Shown: positions 14,125-23,485, counted from the first letter of the stretch. The stretch: DNA of 27,049 nt from CAZHLD01 sp964533185 (GCA_964533185.1 CAZHLD010000037.1:1-27049); one strand, 5' to 3'. The notes: a model not told the origin generated them from the sequence alone. Numbers and translations are program-made.

Positions 14125-16089
14125 TCAACGCACCGTCATCCACAAGAGCAGAGAAGTAAACGCCACCGCGCCCAGCACAACCCAAGCCGCGTAACTGCGC
14201 GTGTTGCCCGATTGCACCAGCCGCACCTCTTCGCCGACCCGCCGCGCCACATGCGCTAGGCCGTTCACCGAGCCATCGATCCCGCGCTCGTCCACCGTCT
14301 GCCAGAGCACTTTCGTCGAGATCCAGTTCAGCGGCCGGACGAACACGTAGTCGTAGAGCTCGTCGACGTAATACTTGTTCCAAAGCAGCGTGTATGCCCC
14401 GCGCAGTGCCTCGGCCAACCGCGCCGGCATCTCCGGACGCCGCAGGTAGAGCTGCCACGCCAACAGAAAACCCGCCAGTGCCACGGCGATAGCCACATAC
14501 ATCAGCGAATGCTCGAGAGCCGTTTCGTTCTCCGCCGCATGGCCCAGCGCTGCCTGCGCCACTAGTGCGTTCGATGATGCGAACACCGGCGCCAGATACT
14601 CTGCGAAATAGTTCGTGCCGCCCCACAGTATTGGCGCTGCCACCCAGCCGCCGCCCACAGCCAGCACTGCCAGCACGACCAGCGGGGCGAGCATGTTTTG
14701 CGGCGATTCGTGGACGTGCACCGCGTGCACGTCGTATCGCGCCGCGCTGAAAAACGTCAGAAAGATCAGCCGGAACATATAGAACGACGTCAGCAATGCG
14801 GCCGCGATGCCAAGAACCCACAGCGTCTTACTCCCGTATGGGCTGGCGAACGACTGGAACAGGATCAGGTCCTTGCTGAAAAAGCCGGAGAAAAGCGGCA
14901 CGCCGGCAATGGCCAGCGCGCCCATCAACATTGTCCAGAAGGTCCACGGGATCTTCTTCCGCAGGCCGCCCATCTGCGGCATTTCCTGTATGCCGCCCAG
15001 GGCGTGAATCACGCTGCCGGCGGCGAGGAAGAGCAGCGCCTTGAAGAAGGCGTGGGTCATCAAGTGGAAGATGCCCGCCGCAAACGCGCCCACGCCGCAG
15101 GCCAGGAACATGTAGCCGAGCTGGCTGATTGTCGAATAGGCCAGCACCCGCTTGATGTCTGTTTGCGCCAACGCAATCGTCGCCGCAAAAAGCGCCGTCA
15201 CCGCGCCCATCACCGCGACCGCCATCATCGCTGTCGGCGCGTGAACAAAAATCACATGCGACCTTGCCACCACGTACACGCCCGCCGCCACCATCGTCGC
15301 CGCGTGGATCAGCGCGCTGACCGGCGTCGGCCCTTCCATTGCGTCGGGCAGCCAGACGTAGAGAGGCACCTGCGCTGACTTGCCGCATGCGCCCGCCAGC
15401 AGCAGCAGTGCGATCCCCGTCAGCAGGCCGATCTGACCAAAGCCATCCGCGGGCATCCCTGCGGCTTTCTCAAACACGGGTTTGAAATCCAGCGTGCCGA
15501 AGTTCCAAAAGATCAGAAACAGTCCCAGCAGGAAGCCGAAGTCGCCGATGCGGTTGACGATGAACGCCTTCTTGCCCCCCACCACGGCCGATTGCTTCAG
15601 GAAGTAGAAGCCGATCAGCAGGTAGCTGCACAAGCCCACGCCCTCCCAGCCGACGAACAGCAGCACGTAATTCGCTGCCAGCACCAGAATCAGCATGAAA
15701 AACATGAACAGGTTGAGGCAGGCGAAAAAGCGGTAGTAGCCTTCCTCGTGCGCCATGTAGCCGGTCGAATAGATGTGGATCAGCCAGCCCACGCCGGTCA
15801 CCACCAGCAGCATCACGATTGCCAGCTGGTCCACCTGCAGATCGAAGCCCGCGCGGAAATTGCCTGCCGTGATCCAGGTGAAGTACGACTGCAACCACGG
15901 CACCTGGTCGGGGGAGAGGCGCCGGAATTCGCGCACCAGTTCGAGCGTCGCCGCAAAGGAGAGACCAGTCGTCCCCAGCGCCACGGTGTTGATGGCACGC
16001 TGCGACCAGCTCTTCCCGAACAGGCCGTTCACTGCCGCGCCCAGCAGTGGCAGCAATGGAATGATCCACAGATGTTCGAGGATGAACAT
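14125..16089 (-). CDS. nuoL: NADH-quinone oxidoreductase subunit L (cluster 2)
   Basis: Second copy of the distal pumping subunit, 654 residues against 716 in cluster 1. E149 in FVGWEGVGLCSYLLIGFYF and K237 in CGKSAQVPLYVWLPDAMEGP mark the proton pathway. The HAFFKALLFLAAGSVIHALG segment is close to its paralogue. The C-terminal lateral-helix region includes LWNKYYVDELYDYVFVRP and DGSVNGL, then a last membrane helix. Its ATG overlaps the nuoK stop by one base. The shorter length compared with the plus-strand copy comes mostly from the region between the antiporter domain and the C-terminal helix. Confidence 0.97.
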   Translation of the reverse strand: MFILEHLWIIPLLPLLGAAVNGLFGKSWSQRAINTVALGTTGLSFAATLELVREFRRLSPDQVPWLQSYFTWITAGNFRAGFDLQVDQLAIVMLLVVTGVGWLIHIYSTGYMAHEEGYYRFFACLNLFMFFMLILVLAANYVLLFVGWEGVGLCSYLLIGFYFLKQSAVVGGKKAFIVNRIGDFGFLLGLFLIFWNFGTLDFKPVFEKAAGMPADGFGQIGLLTGIALLLLAGACGKSAQVPLYVWLPDAMEGPTPVSALIHAATMVAAGVYVVARSHVIFVHAPTAMMAVAVMGAVTALFAATIALAQTDIKRVLAYSTISQLGYMFLACGVGAFAAGIFHLMTHAFFKALLFLAAGSVIHALGGIQEMPQMGGLRKKIPWTFWTMLMGALAIAGVPLFSGFFSKDLILFQSFASPYGSKTLWVLGIAAALLTSFYMFRLIFLTFFSAARYDVHAVHVHESPQNMLAPLVVLAVLAVGGGWVAAPILWGGTNYFAEYLAPVFASSNALVAQAALGHAAENETALEHSLMYVAIAVALAGFLLAWQLYLRRPEMPARLAEALRGAYTLLWNKYYVDELYDYVFVRPLNWISTKVLWQTVDERGIDGSVNGLAHVARRVGEEVRLVQSGNTRSYAAWVVLGAVAFTSLLLWMTVR

Positions 16090-16391
16090 TAGAGTTTTAA
16101 GAGGTCCACTCGCTCGACGTTCAGTGATTCCCGGTTGCGCGCAATCAGAATGATGATGGCCAGCCCCACGGCTGCTTCCGCCGCCGCCACCACAATCACG
16201 AAAAAGACGTACACCTGCCCCTGCAGCTGCCCCAGCATCCGGCTGAAGGCCACAAACGCCAGGTTCACGGCGTTCAGCATCAGCTCAATGGCCATGAACA
16301 TGGTGATGATGTTCCGCTTGAAGATGAACGTCACCACACCCAGGCCAAAGAGCACCGCGCTCAGCACGATGTAATAGGAAACAGGAACCAC
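16089..16391 (-). CDS. nuoK: NADH-quinone oxidoreductase subunit K (cluster 2)
   Basis: Second NuoK. The GTG at 16391 (MVPVSYYIVLSAVLFG) has GGTGGAG about eight bases upstream and yields exactly 100 residues with glutamates at 36 (AIELMLNAVN) and 72 (AAAEAAVGLAI), as in E. coli. A GTG three codons upstream (16400) abuts the same SD without spacing and is less likely. The end overlaps the nuoL start by one base. Three hydrophobic helices and the C-terminal NVERVDLLKL parallel the cluster 1 protein. Confidence 0.95.
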   Translation of the reverse strand: MVPVSYYIVLSAVLFGLGVVTFIFKRNIITMFMAIELMLNAVNLAFVAFSRMLGQLQGQVYVFFVIVVAAAEAAVGLAIIILIARNRESLNVERVDLLKL

Positions 16392-16437
16392 GTCGCTCAC
16401 TCCACCGAATGTCTCGTTCCGCCCCGCCGCGCCCCGT

Positions 16438-16935
16438 TCACACCGGCTCCTTCTTCGCCAGCACCACCGCGCCGAGGATGGCAATCAGGATCAGGATCGA
16501 AGTCAGCTCAAACGGCAACAGGAACTCACGGAAAAGCATCAACGCCAGGCTGCGGGTAGAGGTCAGCGCCTCGGCGGTCTGCGTGGTCTGCGCCGGCACT
16601 TTCGCCGCCCACCAAACCAGTTGGAGCAGGAACACCACGGCCAGCGGCAGCCCCACATACCGCGCCATGCGGCTGAAGCTAGTGCGCTCTTCGACGCCCG
16701 CATTCAGCAGCATGATCACGAAGACAAACAGCACCATGATCGCGCCCGCGTACACAATGATCTGCACCGCGGCGATGAACTCGGCGCCCAGCAGGAGGTA
16801 CAGCCCCGCCAGGGCCGCCATCACCACGATCAGGGAAAGCGCGCTGTGAATCGGATGCCGTTGCAGGATCAAGCTGACCGCACCCGACACGGCCATCGCC
16901 GCCAGCACAATGAAGAGTGCGAGTTCGACCGTCAT
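16438..16935 (-). CDS. nuoJ: NADH-quinone oxidoreductase subunit J (cluster 2)
   Basis: Second NuoJ, 165 residues, starting MTVELALFIVLAAMAVSGAV. Its ATG overlaps the nuoH stop (ATGA), indicating coupled translation. Family features are QRHPIHSALSLIVVMAALAG and VQIIVYAGAIMVLFVFVIML, the strained helix of ND6 proteins, and the C-terminal LPFELTSILILIAILGAVVL. No nuoI lies between nuoH and nuoJ, where it is commonly found in other bacteria. A gap of about 45 bases precedes nuoK. Confidence 0.95.
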   Translation of the reverse strand: MTVELALFIVLAAMAVSGAVSLILQRHPIHSALSLIVVMAALAGLYLLLGAEFIAAVQIIVYAGAIMVLFVFVIMLLNAGVEERTSFSRMARYVGLPLAVVFLLQLVWWAAKVPAQTTQTAEALTSTRSLALMLFREFLLPFELTSILILIAILGAVVLAKKEPV

Positions 16936-18158
16936 CGCTGCGCCGCCAGGATTGCCAGGCTGGTCGCCACCACGTTCAGCAGCGCCAGCGGGAAAAGCAG
17001 TTTCCAGCCGATATTCATCAGCTGGTCATAGCGGAACCGCGGCAGCGTCCCGCGCACCCAAACGTAGATGAACAGGAACGCCGTCGCCTTGGCCACATAC
17101 CAGAACGGCCCCTGAACAAACTCAATCGCGCCGGGCAGCGCGCAAACCGCGGCCAGTCCCAGCGCCAGCAGGCTCACCACGGTCAATTGAATGCGCTTCC
17201 AGCCAGTCTTGTATTTGAGGGCATCTGCGAGCAGCGCGAGCCCGCCCAGGCCGAAGATTGCCGTGGGCAGGTACTGCGTCCAGGTCCACAGCGGCGTATC
17301 CGGAAAGGGCGAGAGCCATCCGCCCAGGAACAGCGCCGACGCCAGGAGCGAAACCGTGACCATGTTCGCGTACTCGGACATGAAGAACATCGCAAACTTG
17401 AAGCTGGCATATTCGGTGTGGAAGCCGCCCACCAGCTCCTGTTCCGCCTCGGCCAGGTCAAAGGGCGACCGGTTGGTTTCGGCAATGGCCGCAATGAAAT
17501 AGATGAAGAAGCCCAGCAGTTGCGGCGCCGGCGACGCGAAGAGGTTCCAGCGCGGCAGGAATCCCCAGGCGAAGCCCTCCTGTTTATGAATGATCTCGCG
17601 GAAGTTGAATGTGCCGGTCAGCAGCAGAACGCCGACCACGCTTAGCGTCAGCGCCAGCTCGTAGCTGACCATCTGCGCCGAGCTGCGCAGCCCGCCCAGC
17701 AGCGGGTACTTGCTATTCGACGACCATCCCGCCAGCGCCACGCCGTACACGCCGAGCGAAGTGAGGGCAAACAGGATGAGCAGGCCGATATTCACATCGG
17801 AGACGGCGAACACAGTCTCCTGGCCGAAAATCGTAATTGTGCCCGGTCCGAACGGGATCAGCGCGATGGTCGTCACGGCCAGCGTCAGGGCCAGGGCCGG
17901 CGCGAAGAAGTAAACAAACCGGTCCACGCCCGCCGGCATCGGGTCCTCCTTGAAGAGGAACTTGATGCCGTCGGCCAGCGGCTGGAGCAGCCCGTGCGCG
18001 CCGGCACGGTGGGGACCCCAACGCGACTGGATGTGGGCCACCACTTTGCGCTCGAACCACGAAAGGTAGGCCACCGCCGTCAACAGCACCAGCAACACGA
18101 CCACAACTTTCAGAAGGGAAACGATCAGGAATGTGTGAGAGGCCAGGAAGTCGCTCAC
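16932..18158 (-). CDS. nuoH: NADH-quinone oxidoreductase subunit H (cluster 2)
   Basis: Second NuoH, 408 residues, starting at a GTG (MSDFLASHTFLIVSL) that overlaps the nuoG stop as GTGA. Conserved segments are FERKVVAHIQSRWGPHRAG, the FLFKEDPMP loop, AETNRSPFDLAEAEQELVGG and LPRFRYDQLMNIGWK. Like the cluster 1 copy it is longer than E. coli NuoH, with an extra hydrophobic stretch between GGWLSPFPDTPLW and GPFWYVAKATAFLF. It connects NuoD and the quinone site to the membrane arm, and it lies directly after nuoG, as in E. coli, but without the following nuoI. Confidence 0.97.
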   Translation of the reverse strand: MSDFLASHTFLIVSLLKVVVVLLVLLTAVAYLSWFERKVVAHIQSRWGPHRAGAHGLLQPLADGIKFLFKEDPMPAGVDRFVYFFAPALALTLAVTTIALIPFGPGTITIFGQETVFAVSDVNIGLLILFALTSLGVYGVALAGWSSNSKYPLLGGLRSSAQMVSYELALTLSVVGVLLLTGTFNFREIIHKQEGFAWGFLPRWNLFASPAPQLLGFFIYFIAAIAETNRSPFDLAEAEQELVGGFHTEYASFKFAMFFMSEYANMVTVSLLASALFLGGWLSPFPDTPLWTWTQYLPTAIFGLGGLALLADALKYKTGWKRIQLTVVSLLALGLAAVCALPGAIEFVQGPFWYVAKATAFLFIYVWVRGTLPRFRYDQLMNIGWKLLFPLALLNVVATSLAILAAQR

Positions 18159-20389
18159 TTGGCCGCCTCGGGGACGGAGTTCAGCATCGTGCAGTAGCGT
18201 CCCAGCGTCCCGCTGGTGAAGAGCGTGTCGCGCGCGGAGAAGATAGACCCGGCCGGCACGTCATACGCCCGCTGGCTGTTCGGCGAAATTGCTGAGATAG
18301 TTTGCTCAGCCCCGCCGGTCAGCAGGTTGGCCTGATTTACATCGTAGCCGGGCACGGCCTTGCGGATTTCTTCAAACGCTGCCTCGGCCGACCGCATGTG
18401 GATTGCCTGGCCCAGACCCAGCCGCGCCAACTGGTGTGAGAGGATGCGCAGGATGTCAAAGTCCGACCGCGTTCCCATCGCGTCGGCGGCCTTGCGGACC
18501 AACTGCACTTCACCGGCGGTGTTGGTCACCGTGCCGTCTTTCTCGTATGTGCATGATGCCGGCAGGACAACGTCCGCGTGCTTGGCCGTTTCGGTGAGGA
18601 ACATTTCCTGCACCACCAGCAGCTCCAGCTTGCCCAGGGCCTCGGCCGGTACTCTAAAGGTTTTCGCCGGGTTGGCACCCACCACGTAGAGCGCCTTCAG
18701 TTGACCCTTCTGCGCCGCGTCGAGCATGTCGCGCGCACCCAGCCCCGGCTTCTCTGAAATTGTCGCCCCCCACAACTTGCCAAACTGTTCGCGCGCGGCA
18801 GCGTCGCCCAACGAGGCGTAACCCGGCAGGCGGTCGGGCAGCAGGCCCATGTCTGCCGCGCCGCGCGAATTCGCGTAATCGCCGAGCGCCATGAATTTCG
18901 TTTGGCCGGGCAGGCCAGATCCGAACGTGACCAGGTCGCGGATCGCAGCTCCTGTAATCTCTGCGCCGAACAGGATCACCACGTCGGTTTCCTTCTGGAG
19001 ACCCGCCTTCAGCGCGGCCAGCTCCGTCGCCGCGTCGTCAGAGACCTTGCCCTGACCCGTCACCAGCCAATGCACCGCGGCTGCTTCTTCTCTTGGCGCC
19101 ACCTGCACAAACCGTGCCGCCAGCCGCCGCAGCTTGATTTCCTGTGCGTTGATCACGTAGAGCCGCGCGCCGTGGTGCCGCTTGGCGCTGCGGATTTGCC
19201 ACCCCACCAGCGGGTTCTGCTCCGTCGGATCATTGCCAATCAACAAGAACACACGTGCGCTGTCCAGTCCCGCAATCGTGGCCTGCCGGCTGCCCGCCAC
19301 ATCTCCTAGCGCTGTGACTAGTCCGGCGTAGTCGGCCGTCCGGTGGTGGTCGATATTGTTTGTGCCGAGTGTGGCACGGGCGAAGCGCCCCAACAGATAG
19401 TTCTCCTCGTTAGTGGTGCGGTTCGACCCAATCACGCCGATCGCGCCCGGCCCATGCTTCTCGTGGACCTGTTTCAGCCTCTTCGCTACTTCGGCCAGCG
19501 CGTCTTCCCATCTGGCGGGCTCGAGTTTGCCGTTGTGCCGCACCAGCGGCTCGCGCAGGCGGTCCGGGTGGTTTGTGAAGTCAAACCCAAACCGCCCCTT
19601 CACGCAGAGGAAATCCTGGTTGATGCCGGAGAGGTCGCGGTTGTTGGCACGCAGGATCTGGTTGTTGCGCACGCTGAGTGTAGTCTTGCATCCGTTCGAG
19701 CAGTGCGCGCACACCGTGCCTGTGTAGGTCATTTCCCACGGCCGGGTCTTGTAGCGGTAGGGGCCGCTGGTGAGCGCGCCCACCGGGCAGATGTCGATGC
19801 ACATCCCGCACTCTTCGCATTCGAGGTGGTCTTCGCGGTTGGGGATGATCACCGAGTAGGCCCCGCGCTGGCCAATGCCCAGCGCCTTGACGTCCATCCC
19901 CTCGTCGCAGACGCGCACGCAGCGGAAACACAGGATGCACCGCGGCGCGTCGTAATAGACCAGCTCCGACCATTTCTCTTCGGGCGAGTGAATTTTTTCT
20001 TCGACGAAGCGGCTCTGGTCGGCCCCATAGCGGAAGACCATGTCCTGCAGCTCGCACTCGCCGCCCTTGTCGCATACGGGGCAATCCAGCGGATGGTTGG
20101 CAAGGAGGAACTCGAGCATGGCCTTGCGCGCGGCGTGCACCTGCGGCGTATCCGTGCGAACCACCATGCCGTCCAGCGCCACCTGCGTGCAGGCCGTCTG
20201 CATCTTGGGCGCCTTTTCGACTTCCACCAGGCACATCCGGCAAGCCGCCTGCAGCGAAAGCCCGGGGTAGTAGCAGAAGGACGGAACCTCGATCCCCAGC
20301 CGCCGCGCCGCTTCAATCACCAGCGTCCCCGGCGAGACGACGATCTCGCGGTCGTTGATTTTCAGCGTGACTTGTCTCTGCTCAGCCAT
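18155..20389 (-). CDS. nuoG: NADH-quinone oxidoreductase subunit G (iron-sulfur, cluster 2)
   Basis: NuoG is the large Fe-S subunit of the NADH-input module. From the ATG at 20389 (MAEQRQVTLKIND) it has 744 residues. [2Fe-2S] ligands are C39, C50, C53, C67; the His-ligated cluster uses H99, C103, C106, C112; two [4Fe-4S] clusters use C151/154/157 with C201 and C191/194/197 with C161. An additional CxxCxxxCx27C motif (C227, C230, C234, C262) marks the N7 cluster, kept only in some bacteria. A molybdopterin-oxidoreductase-like domain without recognised cofactor function follows. A TTG five codons upstream would also be in frame, but GGGGA before the ATG supports 20389. It lies between nuoEF and nuoH; cluster 1 has no counterpart in view. 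Confidence 0.96.
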   Translation of the reverse strand: MAEQRQVTLKINDREIVVSPGTLVIEAARRLGIEVPSFCYYPGLSLQAACRMCLVEVEKAPKMQTACTQVALDGMVVRTDTPQVHAARKAMLEFLLANHPLDCPVCDKGGECELQDMVFRYGADQSRFVEEKIHSPEEKWSELVYYDAPRCILCFRCVRVCDEGMDVKALGIGQRGAYSVIIPNREDHLECEECGMCIDICPVGALTSGPYRYKTRPWEMTYTGTVCAHCSNGCKTTLSVRNNQILRANNRDLSGINQDFLCVKGRFGFDFTNHPDRLREPLVRHNGKLEPARWEDALAEVAKRLKQVHEKHGPGAIGVIGSNRTTNEENYLLGRFARATLGTNNIDHHRTADYAGLVTALGDVAGSRQATIAGLDSARVFLLIGNDPTEQNPLVGWQIRSAKRHHGARLYVINAQEIKLRRLAARFVQVAPREEAAAVHWLVTGQGKVSDDAATELAALKAGLQKETDVVILFGAEITGAAIRDLVTFGSGLPGQTKFMALGDYANSRGAADMGLLPDRLPGYASLGDAAAREQFGKLWGATISEKPGLGARDMLDAAQKGQLKALYVVGANPAKTFRVPAEALGKLELLVVQEMFLTETAKHADVVLPASCTYEKDGTVTNTAGEVQLVRKAADAMGTRSDFDILRILSHQLARLGLGQAIHMRSAEAAFEEIRKAVPGYDVNQANLLTGGAEQTISAISPNSQRAYDVPAGSIFSARDTLFTSGTLGRYCTMLNSVPEAAK

Positions 20390-20448
20390 GGTCCCCGATT
20401 TCAATTGCGGCGAGTCATTCGACCCCAGAAAGCAGCACGTTATTGCCT

Positions 20449-22263
20449 CTACCGTGCGACCGTCAGCACGTCCGCCGGTTTATAGGCGCACCGGCCCTTC
20501 AAGTGGTCTTCAAACTCATTGCGCCACTTCTTTACAATACTGATTGTCGGCAGCGCCGCGGCGTCGCCCAGCGGGCAGAGGGTCCGCCCAAGCATGTTTT
20601 TCGACAAGTCGTCGATCAGCGGGATGTCCTCCGCGCGGCCCCCGCCTTCGTGGAACCGGTCAAGTATCTTCTGCAGCCACGCTGTCCCCTCGCGGCAGGG
20701 GATACACCAGCCGCAGGACTCATGCGCATAGAAGTGCATGATCCGCCGCGCCAGATCCACCATGCAGGTGTCCTCATCAATTATTACCACGCCGCCCGAA
20801 CCCAGCATCGAGCCCGCGCGCGCCAGCGAGTCGAAGTCCATGGGCAGGTCCACTTCGTCGGCCTTGAGCAGCGGGCAGGAGCTGCCGCCCGGAATTACTG
20901 CCTTCAGCTTTTTTCCGTTGGCCATGCCGCCGGCCACGTCATCGATCATCCGTTTCAGGTTGAAGCCCATCGGAAGTTCGTAAATCCCGGGACGATTCAC
21001 GTGGCCGGAGATGCAGAAGAGCCGCGTGCCGCCGTTGCGTTCCGAGCCCAGCTTTGCGTACCACTCGCCGCCGTTCAGGATGACGGCCGGAACCGCGCTG
21101 AGCGTTTCCGCGTTGTTGATCACCGTGGGACAGCCGTACAGGCCGATGATGGCAGGGAAGGGAGGCCGGATGCGCGGGTAGCCGCGCTTGCCCTCGAGCG
21201 ACTCCATCAGCGCCGACTCTTCACCGCACTCGTACGAGCCCGCGCCCGTGTGCGTGCAGAGGAAGAAGTCAAACCCGCTGCCCAGGATGTCCTTCCCCAG
21301 GTAGTTGTTGGCGTTGGCTTCGGCGATGGCCACATCCAGAATCTCCTGCACGTAGCGGTACTCGCCCCGGATGTAAATGTAGCCCTGATGCGCGCCCACC
21401 GCCTTGCCGGCGATGATCACCCCTTCGATCAACTGGTGCGGGTCCATTTCCATCAGCGGGCGGTCCTTGCAGGTGGCCGGCTCGCTCTCGTCGGCGTTGG
21501 CGATGATGTACTTGGGCTTTGAAGTGTCCTTGGGGACAAAACTCCATTTCACACCGGCCGGGAACCCTGCGCCGCCGCGCCCGCGCAGATTGGACTTCTT
21601 GACTTCTTCGATGACCTGCTCGGGGGTCATGTGCTTCAGCGCCTTCTCAAGCGCCTTGTACCCGTCGTACTTCAGGTACACCGCCAGCTTGTGCGAATCC
21701 TTGATTCCGAACCGCCGGCTGGTCACCGGCACTTCGGCCGGGTGCCGCTCGTGCACCGAGCCCGACGTACAGACCACTGGCGGCGGTTTGATGCCCTGGT
21801 CCAGCCGCATGAGCAGCGATTCGGCGCTGTCCGGCGTCAGGTTCTCGTAGTAGTCATAGTTCACCTGGAGCGCAGGCGCGCCCGTGCACGCACCGATGCA
21901 CTCCACCTCTTCCAGCGAAAACATCCCGTCCGGCGAAGTCTGCTTGTGACCGATCCCCAGCCGCCGCTGCACCCGCTCATAGACTTGCCGGCCGCCGCGC
22001 AACATGCAGGAGACGTTCGTGCACACCTGCACGTGATACTTGCCCGCGGGCTTGCGCCGCAGCATCGAGTAATAGACCAGCGTTTCGGTCACCTGGAGCG
22101 TGTTCAGTTCCAGCCGCCGGGCTATTTCCGCGATCATCTCGTCGCTGATGTGCCCGAAGACGTCCTGCGTATAGAGCAGCATGGGCACCAGCGCCGAGCG
22201 CTTCACCGGGTAGCGCTTCAGCAGCTCGCTAAACTTTGTCGCGAGTGTTTCGGGCAGATTCAT
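20449..22263 (-). CDS. nuoEF: Fused NADH-quinone oxidoreductase subunits E and F (cluster 2)
   Basis: A single 604-residue frame encodes NuoE followed by NuoF. Residues 1-160 are thioredoxin-like NuoE with [2Fe-2S] ligands C81, C86, C122 and C126. Residues about 161-183 are a Pro-rich linker (KPPPVVCTSGSVHERHPAEV). From about 184 the NuoF part begins (RRFGIKDSHKLAVYL), with the FMN/NADH site RGRGGAGFPAG (227-237) and [4Fe-4S] cysteines C517, C520, C523 and C563. NADH is oxidised here and electrons pass to NuoG. In most bacteria E and F are separate genes. All ligands of both domains are present and the linker shows no stop or shift, so the fusion looks real and functional. Its ATG lies 22 bases after nuoD. 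Confidence 0.95.
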   Translation of the reverse strand: MNLPETLATKFSELLKRYPVKRSALVPMLLYTQDVFGHISDEMIAEIARRLELNTLQVTETLVYYSMLRRKPAGKYHVQVCTNVSCMLRGGRQVYERVQRRLGIGHKQTSPDGMFSLEEVECIGACTGAPALQVNYDYYENLTPDSAESLLMRLDQGIKPPPVVCTSGSVHERHPAEVPVTSRRFGIKDSHKLAVYLKYDGYKALEKALKHMTPEQVIEEVKKSNLRGRGGAGFPAGVKWSFVPKDTSKPKYIIANADESEPATCKDRPLMEMDPHQLIEGVIIAGKAVGAHQGYIYIRGEYRYVQEILDVAIAEANANNYLGKDILGSGFDFFLCTHTGAGSYECGEESALMESLEGKRGYPRIRPPFPAIIGLYGCPTVINNAETLSAVPAVILNGGEWYAKLGSERNGGTRLFCISGHVNRPGIYELPMGFNLKRMIDDVAGGMANGKKLKAVIPGGSSCPLLKADEVDLPMDFDSLARAGSMLGSGGVVIIDEDTCMVDLARRIMHFYAHESCGWCIPCREGTAWLQKILDRFHEGGGRAEDIPLIDDLSKNMLGRTLCPLGDAAALPTISIVKKWRNEFEDHLKGRCAYKPADVLTVAR

Positions 22264-22285
22264 GACTGGTCATTGCCCGCGGCCT

Positions 22286-23485
22286 TCAGCGGTCCACTTC
22301 CCCCAGTACAATGTCGATCGTGCCGATACACGCCACCACGTCTGCGATCAACCGGCCCTCCACCAGCTTCGGCAGCGCCTGCAGGTTGATGAACGAGGGC
22401 GCCCGCACTTTGACCCGCATCGGCTTCGGCGAGCCGTCGCTGGCCACATAGAAGCCCAGCTCGCCGCGCGGCGATTCAATGGTCTGGTACACCTCGCCCG
22501 GCGGCGGCGCGAAGCCTTCGGTGAAGATCTTGAAGTGATAGATCAGCGCTTCCATTTCCGTCTTCATCTTCTCGCGCTCTGGCGGCACGATTCCCGGCGC
22601 TTCGGTGCGGATGGGGCCTTCAGCGGGGATCTTCGGCATCGCCTGGCGAATGATCCGCAGGCTCTGCCGCATCTCTTCCACCCGCAGCAGATACCGCGCA
22701 TAGCAGTCGGCCTCGGTGCGCGTCGGCACATCAAACTCAAACTCATCGTAGCTCGAATAGGGGAACATCTTGCGCACGTCGTAGGCAACGCCCGCGGAGC
22801 GCAGCGTCGGCCCGGTGACGCCCATGGCCATACAGTCCTCGGCCGAAATCGTCCCAACGCCTTTCGTCCGCGCGTGCCAGATGCGGTTTCCGGTGAGCAG
22901 GTCTTCGTACTCCTGGATGCGTGCCGGCATCATGTCCACGAACTTCTGGACGCGCTCGAGCCAGCCCGTAGGAGGCTCCAGCGCCAGCCCGCCAATCCGG
23001 AAGTAGCTGGTCATCATCCGCTGGCCGGAGACGAACTCGAGGATCTTGAGGATCTCTTCCCGCTCGCGGAAGCAGTAGAGGAAAACCGACATCGCGCCCA
23101 GGTCGATGGCATGCGTGCCCAGCCAGACCAGGTGCGACCCGATGCGCGTCAGCTCGGTCAGCAGCACGCGGACGTACTGCGCACGCTTGGGCACTTCGAG
23201 CCCCAGCAGCTTCTCCACCGCGAGGCAGTAGCACAGGTTGTTCGAGAGCGGGGCGAGGTAGTCCAGCCGGTCGGTCAGCGTGATGACTTGCGTGTAGGTC
23301 TTCGCTTCGCAGCTTTTCTCGATGCCGGTGTGCAGGTAGCCGATGTCCGGGACCGCCTTGACCACGGTCTCGCCGTCCAGCTCGAGCACCACGCGCAGCA
23401 CCCCGTGGGTTGCAGGGTGCTGCGGGCCCATGTTCAGGACCATGGTCTGGGCCTGGCCGGTGACCGTATTGACGGTCGTACCCAT
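22286..23485 (-). CDS. nuoD: NADH-quinone oxidoreductase subunit D (cluster 2)
   Basis: Second NuoD, 399 residues, starting MGTTVNTVTGQAQTMVLNMG. Its ATG shares one base with the nuoC stop; a longer in-frame extension into nuoC was rejected because its sequence is only the nuoC shadow. Core signatures are MGPQHPATHGVLR, TDRLDYLAPLSNN and the C-terminal CIGTIDIVLGEVDR. It lacks the ANPSGAGP repeats of the cluster 1 copy. As NuoD normally binds quinone together with NuoB, the absence of nuoB from this operon means the partner must come from another locus. Confidence 0.97.
   Translation of the reverse strand: MGTTVNTVTGQAQTMVLNMGPQHPATHGVLRVVLELDGETVVKAVPDIGYLHTGIEKSCEAKTYTQVITLTDRLDYLAPLSNNLCYCLAVEKLLGLEVPKRAQYVRVLLTELTRIGSHLVWLGTHAIDLGAMSVFLYCFREREEILKILEFVSGQRMMTSYFRIGGLALEPPTGWLERVQKFVDMMPARIQEYEDLLTGNRIWHARTKGVGTISAEDCMAMGVTGPTLRSAGVAYDVRKMFPYSSYDEFEFDVPTRTEADCYARYLLRVEEMRQSLRIIRQAMPKIPAEGPIRTEAPGIVPPEREKMKTEMEALIYHFKIFTEGFAPPPGEVYQTIESPRGELGFYVASDGSPKPMRVKVRAPSFINLQALPKLVEGRLIADVVACIGTIDIVLGEVDR

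Noticed and set aside
19343..20485. 380-codon plus-strand frame antisense to nuoG
   Set aside because: No motif; nuoG on the other strand has a complete set of Fe-S ligands. The same reasoning applies to the long frames at 20443-21522, 21631-22389 and 22262-23509.
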